From a virus: 22,348 nucleotides of DNA. Numbering within the stretch: the stretch's first letter is position 1; each line of letters opens with the position of its first letter. The notes under the pieces were generated by a model, which saw only the letters and a program-made list of their open reading frames with translations, made no database searches and was not told the DNA's origin. This document shows positions 14,539 to 20,932 of the stretch, in pieces. The stretch spans positions 1 to 22,348 of IMG/VR virus record IMGVR_UViG_3300045918_000336; one strand, 5' to 3'. A program made the translations under genes and the position numbers.

Positions 14539-15200
14539 TGCTGGTCGCTCAATGGCAATTCTGCCTGCTTAGGCTTGCGAGCCTCGGCCAGATCGTTGAT
14601 CAAAGCCTTGGCAAGTTTTTCAGAGCTTGCAACCTTGTCGGCCAGCATCGAGATGGCAGCAGCAAGACCTTGAGACTGCGCATTCTGCGTTGCCAGCAGA
14701 TTATCAAACGACTTGCGCAACTCCTGCGCTTCCGATCCGGAACGGTAGACGAAGTTATCACCGAACTCGGCGCGCACGTAGTCCATCATCGGCTCGAATC
14801 CGGCCTTTGCCAGCTCGGCAATCACTTGTGCCTTCTGCAGCTTGGTCTCGGTTGCCGGTGGGGCCGTTTCTTCTGGGTGCTCTTCATCACCGACCGATCC
14901 GCGCACGAAAACGAGCTTCCCGCTTTCATCCTTGGCAATGAAGCCGTCCTCGCCTTTGTCCACGATTACCAGCTTCTTGTCGGCACGTTTGCGGTGCCCG
15001 AGCACCTTATCCCACGTAACCTCATGCTGTTCGTTCGCTTCATCCTCGCACCGACAGCCATCATTGCCGATGGAAATCACTTTGCCGTGATGTGCGCCTT
15101 TGTCCGTGGAGAAGTATATATGGTCGTCGTGCGAGACCATAGGCCGAGGCGCTTTGTCGTCCTTGGTGTTCGGAACAGATGTGAGTTTGACCGGCTTCAT
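14532..15200 (-). CDS. Probable head-associated phage protein following the portal
   Basis: The protein has 222 residues. The start at 15200 overlaps the portal stop (TAATG) and has a GGGGGA site. The N-terminal 100 residues contain two small beta-barrel-like units, HGKVISIGNDGCRCEDEANE and KKLVIVDKGEDGFIAKDES, with VTWDKVLGHRKR between them. This pattern is seen in phage proteins encoded beside portal or Mu-F genes. The C-terminal half is a long helical region with MMDYVRAEFGDNFVYRSGSE and a probable coiled coil. Scaffolding or head assembly is inferred from position; no protease motif was seen. Confidence 0.65.
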   Translation of the reverse strand: MKPVKLTSVPNTKDDKAPRPMVSHDDHIYFSTDKGAHHGKVISIGNDGCRCEDEANEQHEVTWDKVLGHRKRADKKLVIVDKGEDGFIAKDESGKLVFVRGSVGDEEHPEETAPPATETKLQKAQVIAELAKAGFEPMMDYVRAEFGDNFVYRSGSEAQELRKSFDNLLATQNAQSQGLAAAISMLADKVASSEKLAKALINDLAEARKPKQAELPLSDQQS

Positions 15201-17068
15201 TATTCCCCCAGCACGTAGACACACGACAGCGGAGTGCCGAAGTCGAGCGCCTTCTTCAGTGGCTTGTCGTCCTCTGAATCATCTTCTGCTGAAACCCCAG
15301 CACTTGCCTTGTCAGCGGCAGGCTCGGCAGCATCAGGCGCCGCGTCACTGGGCGCGGGTTCTTCAGTTTGCGTATTTTCAATCGGTCTATTTTCGCCTTG
15401 GTCATCTTGCGATTCCGATCCTATTTGATTTTGCGGAGGCTCTTTGCTTCCATCACCACCATCTTGTGCAACTTCCTGAGCGCCGGGCTGCGCACCTTCT
15501 TCTTCGCCGGTACCGAAGTCCTGCGGCTGCTTGGCCTGCATGATCTGAGTCCACGGCCCGATCAGGGTGGGATTCAGCGGAGCGTCGCCCAGTTCGCCAT
15601 CCATCTTGTCGCGGCCATCCTCGGCGCGCATTTCATTGACGGTAAGGGTGAGCTTCGCGCGCTCGTTGCGCTGGGCCTCGTCGGCATCGTCCAGACCAGT
15701 CCAGCGGAAGCAGTAGTCCTCACTGAACGACGACACAACGTAGTCGGTGAGCAGGTTTTCGTAATACTGCAGCAGCGGGCGCAAGCCCTTGTCTTTGGAG
15801 TCGGCCAACTTCTCTGCGGTGTCGGAGCCGGATAAGGCGGACTTGCCAGAAGAGAACGCCTCGAAGTTAATCTCGTCCGGAGACATGCCGTACACGGCAC
15901 AGATCATGGATGTTAAAAATGTCATCCAAGATTTGAAATACATTTCAGAAAATTCTACGCCGAAGTTCTCAAAACTCGCCTTTGACTCAGCATCCTTCGA
16001 CACCAGAACCGGTACCGACCACTGGTTGTTGATCCCTTTTACCATCGAATTCCAGTAGCGCTTGAACGCCACCAAATCCTCCGGCGTGTAATTCCCTTGG
16101 AGGTGCATCACGCCACGCGGAATAGAGTTGTCGCTGAACCCGCGCATATTGAGCGTCATGGCATTCAGGAAGCCGGTTACGACCTTTACCAGCAACTCGA
16201 CCTCTGACAGCCCGTAACCAGCCAGCAGAACGTCCGTGCGAGGGTTTCTGGCCTCCAGAATCAAGTCGTCGCGGGTGTAGGCGGTGCAGATTCGGCCTTG
16301 AATGACTTGTAGGGCAAAGACCTCATCGTCGCCTTTGTAGCCAAGCTCTGCGCACAAGCGCATGGTCGCACCGTCAACAGCGTACAAACCGGCAATCCCG
16401 AGGTCGCGGTCGCGCCGGAGTTCGGTCTCAATTGGGGCGGAATCCATGATGAGCGAGTCGCGCACCGACTTACCCATGAAGGCGTGGAAATTATCCCGCT
16501 TCAGGCTGCGCCGTTTGCGCGCGTTGAATTCCCATCCGCAATTGGTGAAGAAACGCTGCAGCAGATTGACCGACTTCTGACCTTCATCGTCAAGCTGGTG
16601 CTCTTTGTCTTGGTGACGGATCACAAATCCGGGGCCGCGCCCTGATTCCTGCACGCGGCAGAAGCGCTGAACTTGGCGCACGCGGGTCATTACCACGGCA
16701 TTCAGCACTGGGGTCTGCTCGACCATCATCCGCATGGCATCGTAGGACAACGGAGACGGGCGCTCGAAGTAGTCACCCATAATGGAGATTTGCATGTCGT
16801 CAACCCAGACCGACTGCATGCCGACCTTCTTCTCGACAGCGGTGCGAGACGGGAAGGGAACGATGTTCGTCTGGGCGTTGGCCTTGGCAAGCTCCATGTC
16901 CATCATGTCGGCGCGCACTTCGGCGGCAATCTGCGCCAAGTCGCCCATCGGCATGATCAGGCCGGATTCTGACTTTGGTGCATATTGGGCTTGCAACTGA
17001 CCAAGCGCATCATTGCGCTCGGATGGGCTGGCATTGGGATCAAAGGCAGTGTTCTGGGCTTGGCTCAT
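15200..17068 (-). CDS. Phage portal protein
   Basis: The 622-residue protein shows the portal pattern: PVLNAVVMTRVRQVQRFCRV near the start of the core, YGLSEVELLVKVVTGFLNAM, and KSWMTFLTSMICAVYGMSPD followed by EINF near the end of the core. Portals form the dodecameric ring through which DNA enters and leaves the head. Residues about 520-600 are an acidic, Pro/Glu/Ala-rich disordered tail ending in a short conserved-looking segment (PLKKALDFGTPLSC). The gene starts the minus-strand structural run; its ATG lacks a good Shine-Dalgarno. A terminase gene, usually directly upstream, is not present on this side; the plus-strand P3 block is there instead. Confidence 0.9.
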   Translation of the reverse strand: MSQAQNTAFDPNASPSERNDALGQLQAQYAPKSESGLIMPMGDLAQIAAEVRADMMDMELAKANAQTNIVPFPSRTAVEKKVGMQSVWVDDMQISIMGDYFERPSPLSYDAMRMMVEQTPVLNAVVMTRVRQVQRFCRVQESGRGPGFVIRHQDKEHQLDDEGQKSVNLLQRFFTNCGWEFNARKRRSLKRDNFHAFMGKSVRDSLIMDSAPIETELRRDRDLGIAGLYAVDGATMRLCAELGYKGDDEVFALQVIQGRICTAYTRDDLILEARNPRTDVLLAGYGLSEVELLVKVVTGFLNAMTLNMRGFSDNSIPRGVMHLQGNYTPEDLVAFKRYWNSMVKGINNQWSVPVLVSKDAESKASFENFGVEFSEMYFKSWMTFLTSMICAVYGMSPDEINFEAFSSGKSALSGSDTAEKLADSKDKGLRPLLQYYENLLTDYVVSSFSEDYCFRWTGLDDADEAQRNERAKLTLTVNEMRAEDGRDKMDGELGDAPLNPTLIGPWTQIMQAKQPQDFGTGEEEGAQPGAQEVAQDGGDGSKEPPQNQIGSESQDDQGENRPIENTQTEEPAPSDAAPDAAEPAADKASAGVSAEDDSEDDKPLKKALDFGTPLSCVYVLGE

Positions 17069-17074
17069 GGAATC

Positions 17075-17090
17075 ATTGTCACATCACGAC
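17075..17090 (-). promoter_or_regulatory. Minus-strand 16-bp motif, copy 3
   Basis: The minus-strand sequence GTCGTGATGTGACAAT differs from copy 1 (10736) at one of 16 positions. It is only 7 nt upstream of the portal ATG, closer than the other copies (32-33 nt). If it is an operator or promoter part, the portal mRNA would start very near its initiation codon. Confidence 0.5.
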
Positions 17091-17300
17091 TATTTGAATG
17101 ATGGAGGCGGTCGGCGTCGCCTTTATCCCCCGCCATATTGCGCCACCGACCCGCGCTGTAAGGAGTGCTCGCGGGGGAAAACAGCACATCACCCGTCGCC
17201 GCGAGCGTAACCCCAAGCCGATACGGCGCGACAGGGGGTAACACAGTGAAATCTAACGGGCAGGAAGGATTATGGCGTAACGACTTGAGGGGGATTAAAT
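17091..17300. other. Divergent non-coding region between portal and P3
   Basis: About 210 bp separates the portal start from the P3 operator. It is G/C rich and has no convincing gene. One 46-codon plus-strand ORF (17101-17241), beginning MEAVGVAFIPRHIAPPTRAV and very Arg-rich afterwards, lacks a ribosome site and is left unannotated. An inverted repeat GCTCGCGG / CCGCGAGC (17167-17174 and 17199-17206) has perfect 8-bp arms and a 24-nt loop. A structural RNA, a cos or packaging site, or a regulatory region are all possible; no evidence decides between them. Confidence 0.4.
17167..17206. repeat. Inverted repeat with 8-bp perfect arms
   Basis: GCTCGCGG and CCGCGAGC are separated by 24 nt in the non-coding region upstream of P3. 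There is no T-run on either side, so a rho-independent terminator is unlikely. It may be a binding site or an RNA stem. Confidence 0.4.
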
Positions 17301-17336
17301 ATAGCAGTTGCTATTTAGAATTGATGGGGGTAGGAT
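17301..17336 (+). promoter_or_regulatory. Promoter P3 with overlapping inverted-repeat operator
   Basis: ATAGC-AGTT-GCTAT (17301-17314) is followed by the same arrangement as P1: -35 TTGCTA (17308-17313), 17-bp spacer, -10 TAGGAT (17331-17336). The single base change in the central NGTT (C to A) leaves both arms intact. The leader to 17385 is CA-rich and ends with GGAGA. Confidence 0.8.
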
Positions 17337-17384
17337 GTGAACTGTCAACAAAAAGAGCAACCCAACCAAACCACGGAGACCAGC

Positions 17385-17720
17385 ATGCCAGAAACATACG
17401 GAGTAACCACCACCGAGCGCCTGATTAACATCGACGACCGGAATCTCAGGGGCGGAATCGTTCACGTCGATATCGTCGATCAACGCCTGAACATCGGAAA
17501 TGGTGTAGCAGACCGGCGCGAATACACGTACCAAGAACTGTGGGAAGCGGCACGGAAGCTGAATGCATCTGACGCACTGCTGGTCGCGCTCGAAAAGGTC
17601 ACCGCCGAACTGAAACAGCTTCACGCGCACCACTACGGAACGTGCGAAGGTGGTTGCCCAGCAGAGACGTACATCGCTGAGGCCGAAGCCGCCATCAAGC
17701 AAGCGAAGGGGGAAGCATGA
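17385..17720 (+). CDS. Hypothetical phage protein, first gene of the P3 block
   Basis: This is a 111-residue protein with GGAGA 7 nt upstream of ATG 17385. The N-terminal half is beta-rich (GGIVHVDIVDQRLNIGNGVA). The C-terminal half is helical with a CEGGC pair (HHYGTCEGGCPAETYIAEAE), which could bind a metal together with the preceding histidines. No family was assigned. It is coupled by ATGA to the next gene. Confidence 0.68.
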   Translation: MPETYGVTTTERLINIDDRNLRGGIVHVDIVDQRLNIGNGVADRREYTYQELWEAARKLNASDALLVALEKVTAELKQLHAHHYGTCEGGCPAETYIAEAEAAIKQAKGEA

Positions 17721-18124
17721 GCGCCAACCAGACAATGCTGTTCTGCCTGCGCAGCATCATGAACTCGCTGCCGCAGAACAAGGACTGGCTCTCGCCGGAT
17801 GTTGAACGCTTGGCACGCGAGGCCATTGCGGTACCAGAAACGGACGAGCCAAAGCTGACGTGGCAAAAGTCTACTGCCCACCAATACACAGCCGGAGCCG
17901 AGCACCTCTACCTTGGCCGGTGGCGAGTGGGCGGTACGTTTTACAACGCATGTCGAGACAAGGACGACCAGAACGTCTGGGGCGCAGCCTGCCGCCTGCC
18001 CGGCCTCAAGGATGTGCTCTGGCACTTCGTAACCAGAGAAGAGGCCAAGGCCAAAGTCGAGAAGGCGGTCAAACACTGGATGAAGCATACGAACGACGCG
18101 CTTAATACAGAACTCAACAAATGA
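17717..18124 (+). CDS. Hypothetical phage protein
   Basis: This 135-residue protein was not recognised. The start at 17717 overlaps the previous stop. It is rich in Trp and His, with YLGRWRVGGTFYNACRDKDD in the middle and a Lys-rich C-terminal helix (EEAKAKVEKAVKHWMKH). It is soluble and shows no signal peptide. It belongs to the P3 operon. Confidence 0.65.
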   Translation: MSANQTMLFCLRSIMNSLPQNKDWLSPDVERLAREAIAVPETDEPKLTWQKSTAHQYTAGAEHLYLGRWRVGGTFYNACRDKDDQNVWGAACRLPGLKDVLWHFVTREEAKAKVEKAVKHWMKHTNDALNTELNK

Positions 18125-18540
18125 CCTGCACATGCGCCGGATGCAACGGAAACTGCGCAGGCCACAATTGCGAGATTTACTGCGGCAGGTCGTGCTCCGG
18201 AGAGCCTGAAAACGATTTGACTTTGAGCATAGCGCCTGCTGCGCTACCGAGCATCAAAGAACGCAACAAAAACAGGGAGCCAAACATCATGCTTGACGAA
18301 GTCTACGCACCATCCACCATCTGCAGCCGCTGCATACACTACGCTGATTCATGCGTCGAGCCACCCTGCATTGACTGCCTGACGCCGGAGATTGGCTCCC
18401 CTAACTGCAAGTACGAGCCGACCAAGACAGTACGCACCAAGATGGTGGTGCTCGCATTCATCGACGAACACGCTATCGACATCGCGGCGACCATCATCCT
18501 CGGCACCGTTTTATTGGCTTTAATAGAGGGCAGATCATGA
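18121..18540 (+). CDS. Cys-rich protein with C-terminal membrane helix
   Basis: The protein has 139 residues. The first 26 contain eight cysteines (CTCAGCNGNCAGHNC, then CGRSC). A second Cys cluster follows at about 68-95 (CSRCIHYADSCVEPPCIDC). Near the C-terminus, IDIAATIILGTVLLALI is a probable transmembrane helix. An internal ATG at 18289 has GGGAG 9 nt upstream, so a shorter 83-residue form containing the second cluster and the helix could be made from the same frame. The two Cys modules with a linker suggest fusion of two small genes. A metal-binding, membrane-tethered role is inferred. The start is in an ATGA overlap with the upstream gene. Confidence 0.6.
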   Translation: MTCTCAGCNGNCAGHNCEIYCGRSCSGEPENDLTLSIAPAALPSIKERNKNREPNIMLDEVYAPSTICSRCIHYADSCVEPPCIDCLTPEIGSPNCKYEPTKTVRTKMVVLAFIDEHAIDIAATIILGTVLLALIEGRS

Positions 18541-18935
18541 TCACAATGCACAAAGTCTTAAATTCCAGTCAGGTATTCGAGTTCGGATACGATCCTGACA
18601 CAAAGCGCCTGACGGTCATTTTCACCTCCGGCGGATACGACTACATCGACGTACCACAGAACGTGTTCGACGAGATGGTGAAGCAGAACAACGTCGGACT
18701 GAGCATGGGCAAGTTGATCGCCAACCACATCAAGACGCACTTCAAGTTCGAGAAGCACCCCATCGCGCCCATTACTCCCAAGGCGAAGTGCGGCAACGTG
18801 CTGACAGGCAGCCCGTGCGAGAACGCCACCAAAGAGCAGTGCGACGGTTGCCTCGCCTGCCCAGACACCGGCCAACCGGCCCCATGCGATAAATTGCCTT
18901 GCTGCCAAGGCGTGAAAGGATGCGATGAAAACTAA
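18537..18935 (+). CDS. KTSC-domain protein with Cys-rich C-terminal extension
   Basis: The protein has 132 residues. Residues about 9-68 form a KTSC domain: SSQVFEFGYDPDTKRLTVIF, GGYDYIDVPQNVFDEMV and a final HIKTHFKFEK. KTSC domains are small, of unclear function, and occur alone or fused to RNA- or DNA-related domains. The extension from 85 onward has nine cysteines (C85, C94, C102, C105, C108, C117, C122, C123, C129), including CDGCLAC, suggesting metal binding. ATG 18537 overlaps the previous stop. A short frame beginning MKTKDGG overlaps its last 11 nt. Confidence 0.78.
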   Translation: MITMHKVLNSSQVFEFGYDPDTKRLTVIFTSGGYDYIDVPQNVFDEMVKQNNVGLSMGKLIANHIKTHFKFEKHPIAPITPKAKCGNVLTGSPCENATKEQCDGCLACPDTGQPAPCDKLPCCQGVKGCDEN

Positions 18936-18994
18936 AGACGGAGGTGAGTCGGCATTCCCGACTCTTTGTCAGGCTGGTGATATGGCGATATCGC
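18925..18994 (+). pseudogene. 5' remnant of a DGGxAFP-type phage gene interrupted by P4
   Basis: ATG 18925 has AAAGGA just upstream. It reads MKTKDGGESAFPTLCQAG and then ISHSG, like the N-terminus of the widespread phage proteins that continue into GMTLRDYFA. Directly at that point the P4 operator/promoter begins (18995). The frame happens to stay open through P4 into the gene at 19060, so a fused 139-residue product is possible. A remnant cut by cassette insertion is preferred because the family's continuation is absent. Confidence 0.45.
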
Positions 18995-19030
18995 ATAGCG
19001 GTTGCTATTCAACGAAGACCGGCGTACAGT
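18995..19030 (+). promoter_or_regulatory. Promoter P4 with overlapping inverted-repeat operator
   Basis: ATAGC-GGTT-GCTAT (18995-19008) has the -35 TTGCTA (19002-19007), a 17-bp spacer and the -10 TACAGT (19025-19030). It lies inside an open frame (the DGGxAFP remnant). A separate 10-bp palindrome GCGATATCGC precedes it. The leader ends AAAGGGAAACC before ATG 19060. Confidence 0.78.
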
Positions 19031-19059
19031 GCTCGCCATCAACCAACGAAAGGGAAACC

Positions 19060-19344
19060 ATGTCACGCGACGCAACAATAATCACGCTTGAGCAAGCACT
19101 CAAGCTGCTGCCAGAAGGCAAGTACATCCACACATTCAGGGGAAAAGGCGTCATGTTTGGAGCCGACTGGGAGCGCAGCGACATTGAAAAGGCGCTGGCC
19201 AAGGTCGAAGAGATTCACATCTCCGGCGACGTCGCCCGCACCATGTTTCACGGCATCGCCATCATCAACGACGAGAGCTGGCTGTTCATCGAGACCGCCA
19301 AGACGAACGAGGTGCTGGACTTTCTGAGCAACCCGACAGTTTGA
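19060..19344 (+). CDS. Hypothetical protein, first gene of the P4 block
   Basis: This is a 94-residue protein. ATG 19060 is chosen over the in-frame upstream Met (18925) because it has AAAGGGA 5 nt upstream and sits just downstream of P4. It is mixed alpha/beta: LEQALKLLPEGKYIHTFRGK, then two helices and a beta region (GIAIINDESWLFIET). No metal or catalytic motif was seen. Function unknown. Confidence 0.65.
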   Translation: MSRDATIITLEQALKLLPEGKYIHTFRGKGVMFGADWERSDIEKALAKVEEIHISGDVARTMFHGIAIINDESWLFIETAKTNEVLDFLSNPTV

Positions 19345-19384
19345 ATTTAAACCCAGCAGTCCAACCACCAAAGAAGGAGCAACC

Positions 19385-19567
19385 ATGAAATCCAAGCAAC
19401 CCACCCCCAAGGCCGCGCTCGCCATGCCCGAGCACTCCATCGCCAAGCGCATCGAGGCCCAGACCGAGCAGGCAATCTTCGACGTGATGGTCGAGATGAA
19501 CCTGACGCAGAGCATCGCGCATCACATCATCGAGAACGCGCTGAACCGCTACGTCGCCACCCTGTAA
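19385..19567 (+). CDS. Small basic helical protein
   Basis: The 60-residue protein has AAGGAG 5 nt upstream of ATG 19385. After a basic N-terminus it forms two helices (AQTEQAIFDVMVEMNLTQSI and HHIIENALNRYVATL), possibly a small dimeric DNA-binding or adaptor protein. The leader AACCACCAAAGAAGGAGCA resembles the P-block leaders, but no promoter copy lies upstream. Function unknown. Confidence 0.6.
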   Translation: MKSKQPTPKAALAMPEHSIAKRIEAQTEQAIFDVMVEMNLTQSIAHHIIENALNRYVATL

Positions 19568-19569
19568 TC

Positions 19570-19863
19570 ATGGCCGAGACAGACTGGAAGGCCGTGCATC
19601 GCATGGAAGAGGCTGCGCAGCGCGCATCAAACGCGGCCCAGCAGTGCGAAGACGCGGCCGCACGGATCGCCCACCTTCTCGAAGACGGGTACGGCGGGAA
19701 CGGGCTGCGGCTGATCGAGGCGCTGGAGAGCGCGAACGCAGAGGCGACCATCGCTAGCAACGACGCCAACACGCTACTGCGCCGAGACCTCGCTGCCGCC
19801 CGCACCACCATCGACGAGCAGGCCAACGAAATAACGCGCCTGAAAAGCATCAAGTCGGCGTAG
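19570..19863 (+). CDS. Coiled-coil hypothetical protein ending at P5
   Basis: The 97-residue protein is nearly all helix with Ala-rich heptads (AAQRASNAAQQCEDAAARIA and TTIDEQANEITRLKSIK). It starts 2 nt after the previous stop and is probably coupled to it. It ends with TAG at 19861-19863, which is also the first three bases of the P5 inverted repeat. A TAA follows five codons later. The abrupt end inside the promoter suggests the C-terminus may have been set by insertion of the P5 cassette. Confidence 0.6.
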   Translation: MAETDWKAVHRMEEAAQRASNAAQQCEDAAARIAHLLEDGYGGNGLRLIEALESANAEATIASNDANTLLRRDLAAARTTIDEQANEITRLKSIKSA

Positions 19864-19895
19864 CCGTTGCTATTGCAATAAGACCAGAGTAAAGT
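19861..19895 (+). promoter_or_regulatory. Promoter P5 with overlapping inverted-repeat operator
   Basis: TAGC-CGTT-GCTA (19861-19872) keeps most of the repeat, though the outer A of the left arm is G. The -35 is TTGCTA (19867-19872), the spacer is 17 bp and the -10 is TAAAGT (19890-19895). It overlaps the stop codon of the upstream gene. The leader CACAACAAACCACGGAG leads to the Gp37/Gp68 gene. Confidence 0.78.
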
Positions 19896-19924
19896 GCAAG
19901 CACAACAAACCACGGAGCAACAAC

Positions 19925-20932
19925 ATGGCTGATCAACGCGAAGGCGGTATAGTTTGGACTGACGAAAGCTGGAATCCATTACGCGGCTGCACGCGCGTCT
20001 CGGACGGCTGCAAGAACTGCTACGCCGAGAGTATGGCCGCGCGCTTCTGTGGCGAAGGCATGCCATACGAAGGCACCATTGATCCAATGACTAAACGCTG
20101 GAATGGGGTCGTCAATATGGTACCGGAGCACCTACACGACCCACTGCGGTGGAAACGCCCACGTAAAGTGTTCGTGAACTCCATGTCAGACCTCTTCCAT
20201 GAAAACGTGCCAGACTCGTTCATTGACCAAGTGTTCGCAGTGATGGCGCTGGCACCACAGCACACATTCCAAGTGCTTACGAAGAGACCGGAGAGGATGC
20301 TGGAATACCTCACAACTCCCAACAATAACGGCTTGCCATCGGTAAGAATTGGACTTGCAGCGCTCGAAATGTGTCTAAGAAATAAATCAGCAAATCCGAA
20401 GTCGACACTCGGTAAAGGATGTTTGATTCAGGGTAGCGACATCAACCCGGGCGCACCAGAGATGTGGCCGCTGCCGAATGTGTGGTTAGGTTGCACCGCC
20501 GAAAACCAGAAAACAGCCGACGAGCGCATCCCGCTGCTTCTGCTGACACCGGCAGCCGTTCGATGGGTAAGCATGGAGCCGCTGCTTGGGCAGGTTGATC
20601 TGGATAAGGTTTATTTGTCGACCGAGCACGCGATATGGCTGGATTGGGTTGTCGTCGGCGGAGAGAGCGGCCCCAACGCGCGCCCAATGCACCCAGACTG
20701 GCCGAGAAAACTACGCGATCAGTGCGCAGGCGCTGGGGTGCCGTTTCTGTTTAAGCAATGGGGAGAATGGGCGCCTGATTGTCTATGCGGTAAACCAACT
20801 GCATGCACCGACACGCCACGGCCAGAGCCGGGGAAGATGGGCTGCATGTTCCGATGCGGAAAGAAAGCCGCCGGTCGCCTGCTTGACGGACAGATTCACG
20901 ACGGATACCCAAACGGGAGAACGAGATTATGA
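19925..20932 (+). CDS. DUF5131 / phage Gp37-Gp68 family protein, radical-SAM-like
   Basis: The 335-residue protein has WTDESWNPLRGCTRVSDGCK followed by NCYAE near the N-terminus. Cys22, Cys29 and Cys32 form a C-x6-C-x2-C cluster that would bind an iron-sulphur centre, as in radical-SAM-like enzymes. Later blocks are KVFVNSMSDLFHENVP, TFQVLTKRPERM, VWLGCTAENQKTADERIPLL, WVVVGGESGPNARPM, FLFKQWGEWAPD and GKKAAGRLLDGQIHDGYP, all typical of the family. Its substrate is not established; a nucleic-acid modification or repair role has been proposed for relatives. A segment around residues 135-175 appears as a family-variable insert. Being promoter-proximal behind P5 suggests early expression. Confidence 0.88.
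   Translation: MADQREGGIVWTDESWNPLRGCTRVSDGCKNCYAESMAARFCGEGMPYEGTIDPMTKRWNGVVNMVPEHLHDPLRWKRPRKVFVNSMSDLFHENVPDSFIDQVFAVMALAPQHTFQVLTKRPERMLEYLTTPNNNGLPSVRIGLAALEMCLRNKSANPKSTLGKGCLIQGSDINPGAPEMWPLPNVWLGCTAENQKTADERIPLLLLTPAAVRWVSMEPLLGQVDLDKVYLSTEHAIWLDWVVVGGESGPNARPMHPDWPRKLRDQCAGAGVPFLFKQWGEWAPDCLCGKPTACTDTPRPEPGKMGCMFRCGKKAAGRLLDGQIHDGYPNGRTRL

Noticed and set aside
14472-15218. A 248-codon plus-strand frame opposite the head-associated gene
   Set aside because: It is antisense to a gene with a strong ribosome site and portal coupling, has Leu/Arg-rich composition typical of an antisense shadow, and contains no known motif.
17167-17206. Rho-independent terminator at the inverted repeat
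   Set aside because: The loop is 24 nt and no T-run follows on either strand.
17101-17241. A 46-codon Arg-rich plus-strand ORF in the gap beside the portal
   Set aside because: There is no Shine-Dalgarno, no promoter directly upstream and no recognised family, so it is mentioned only in the region description.
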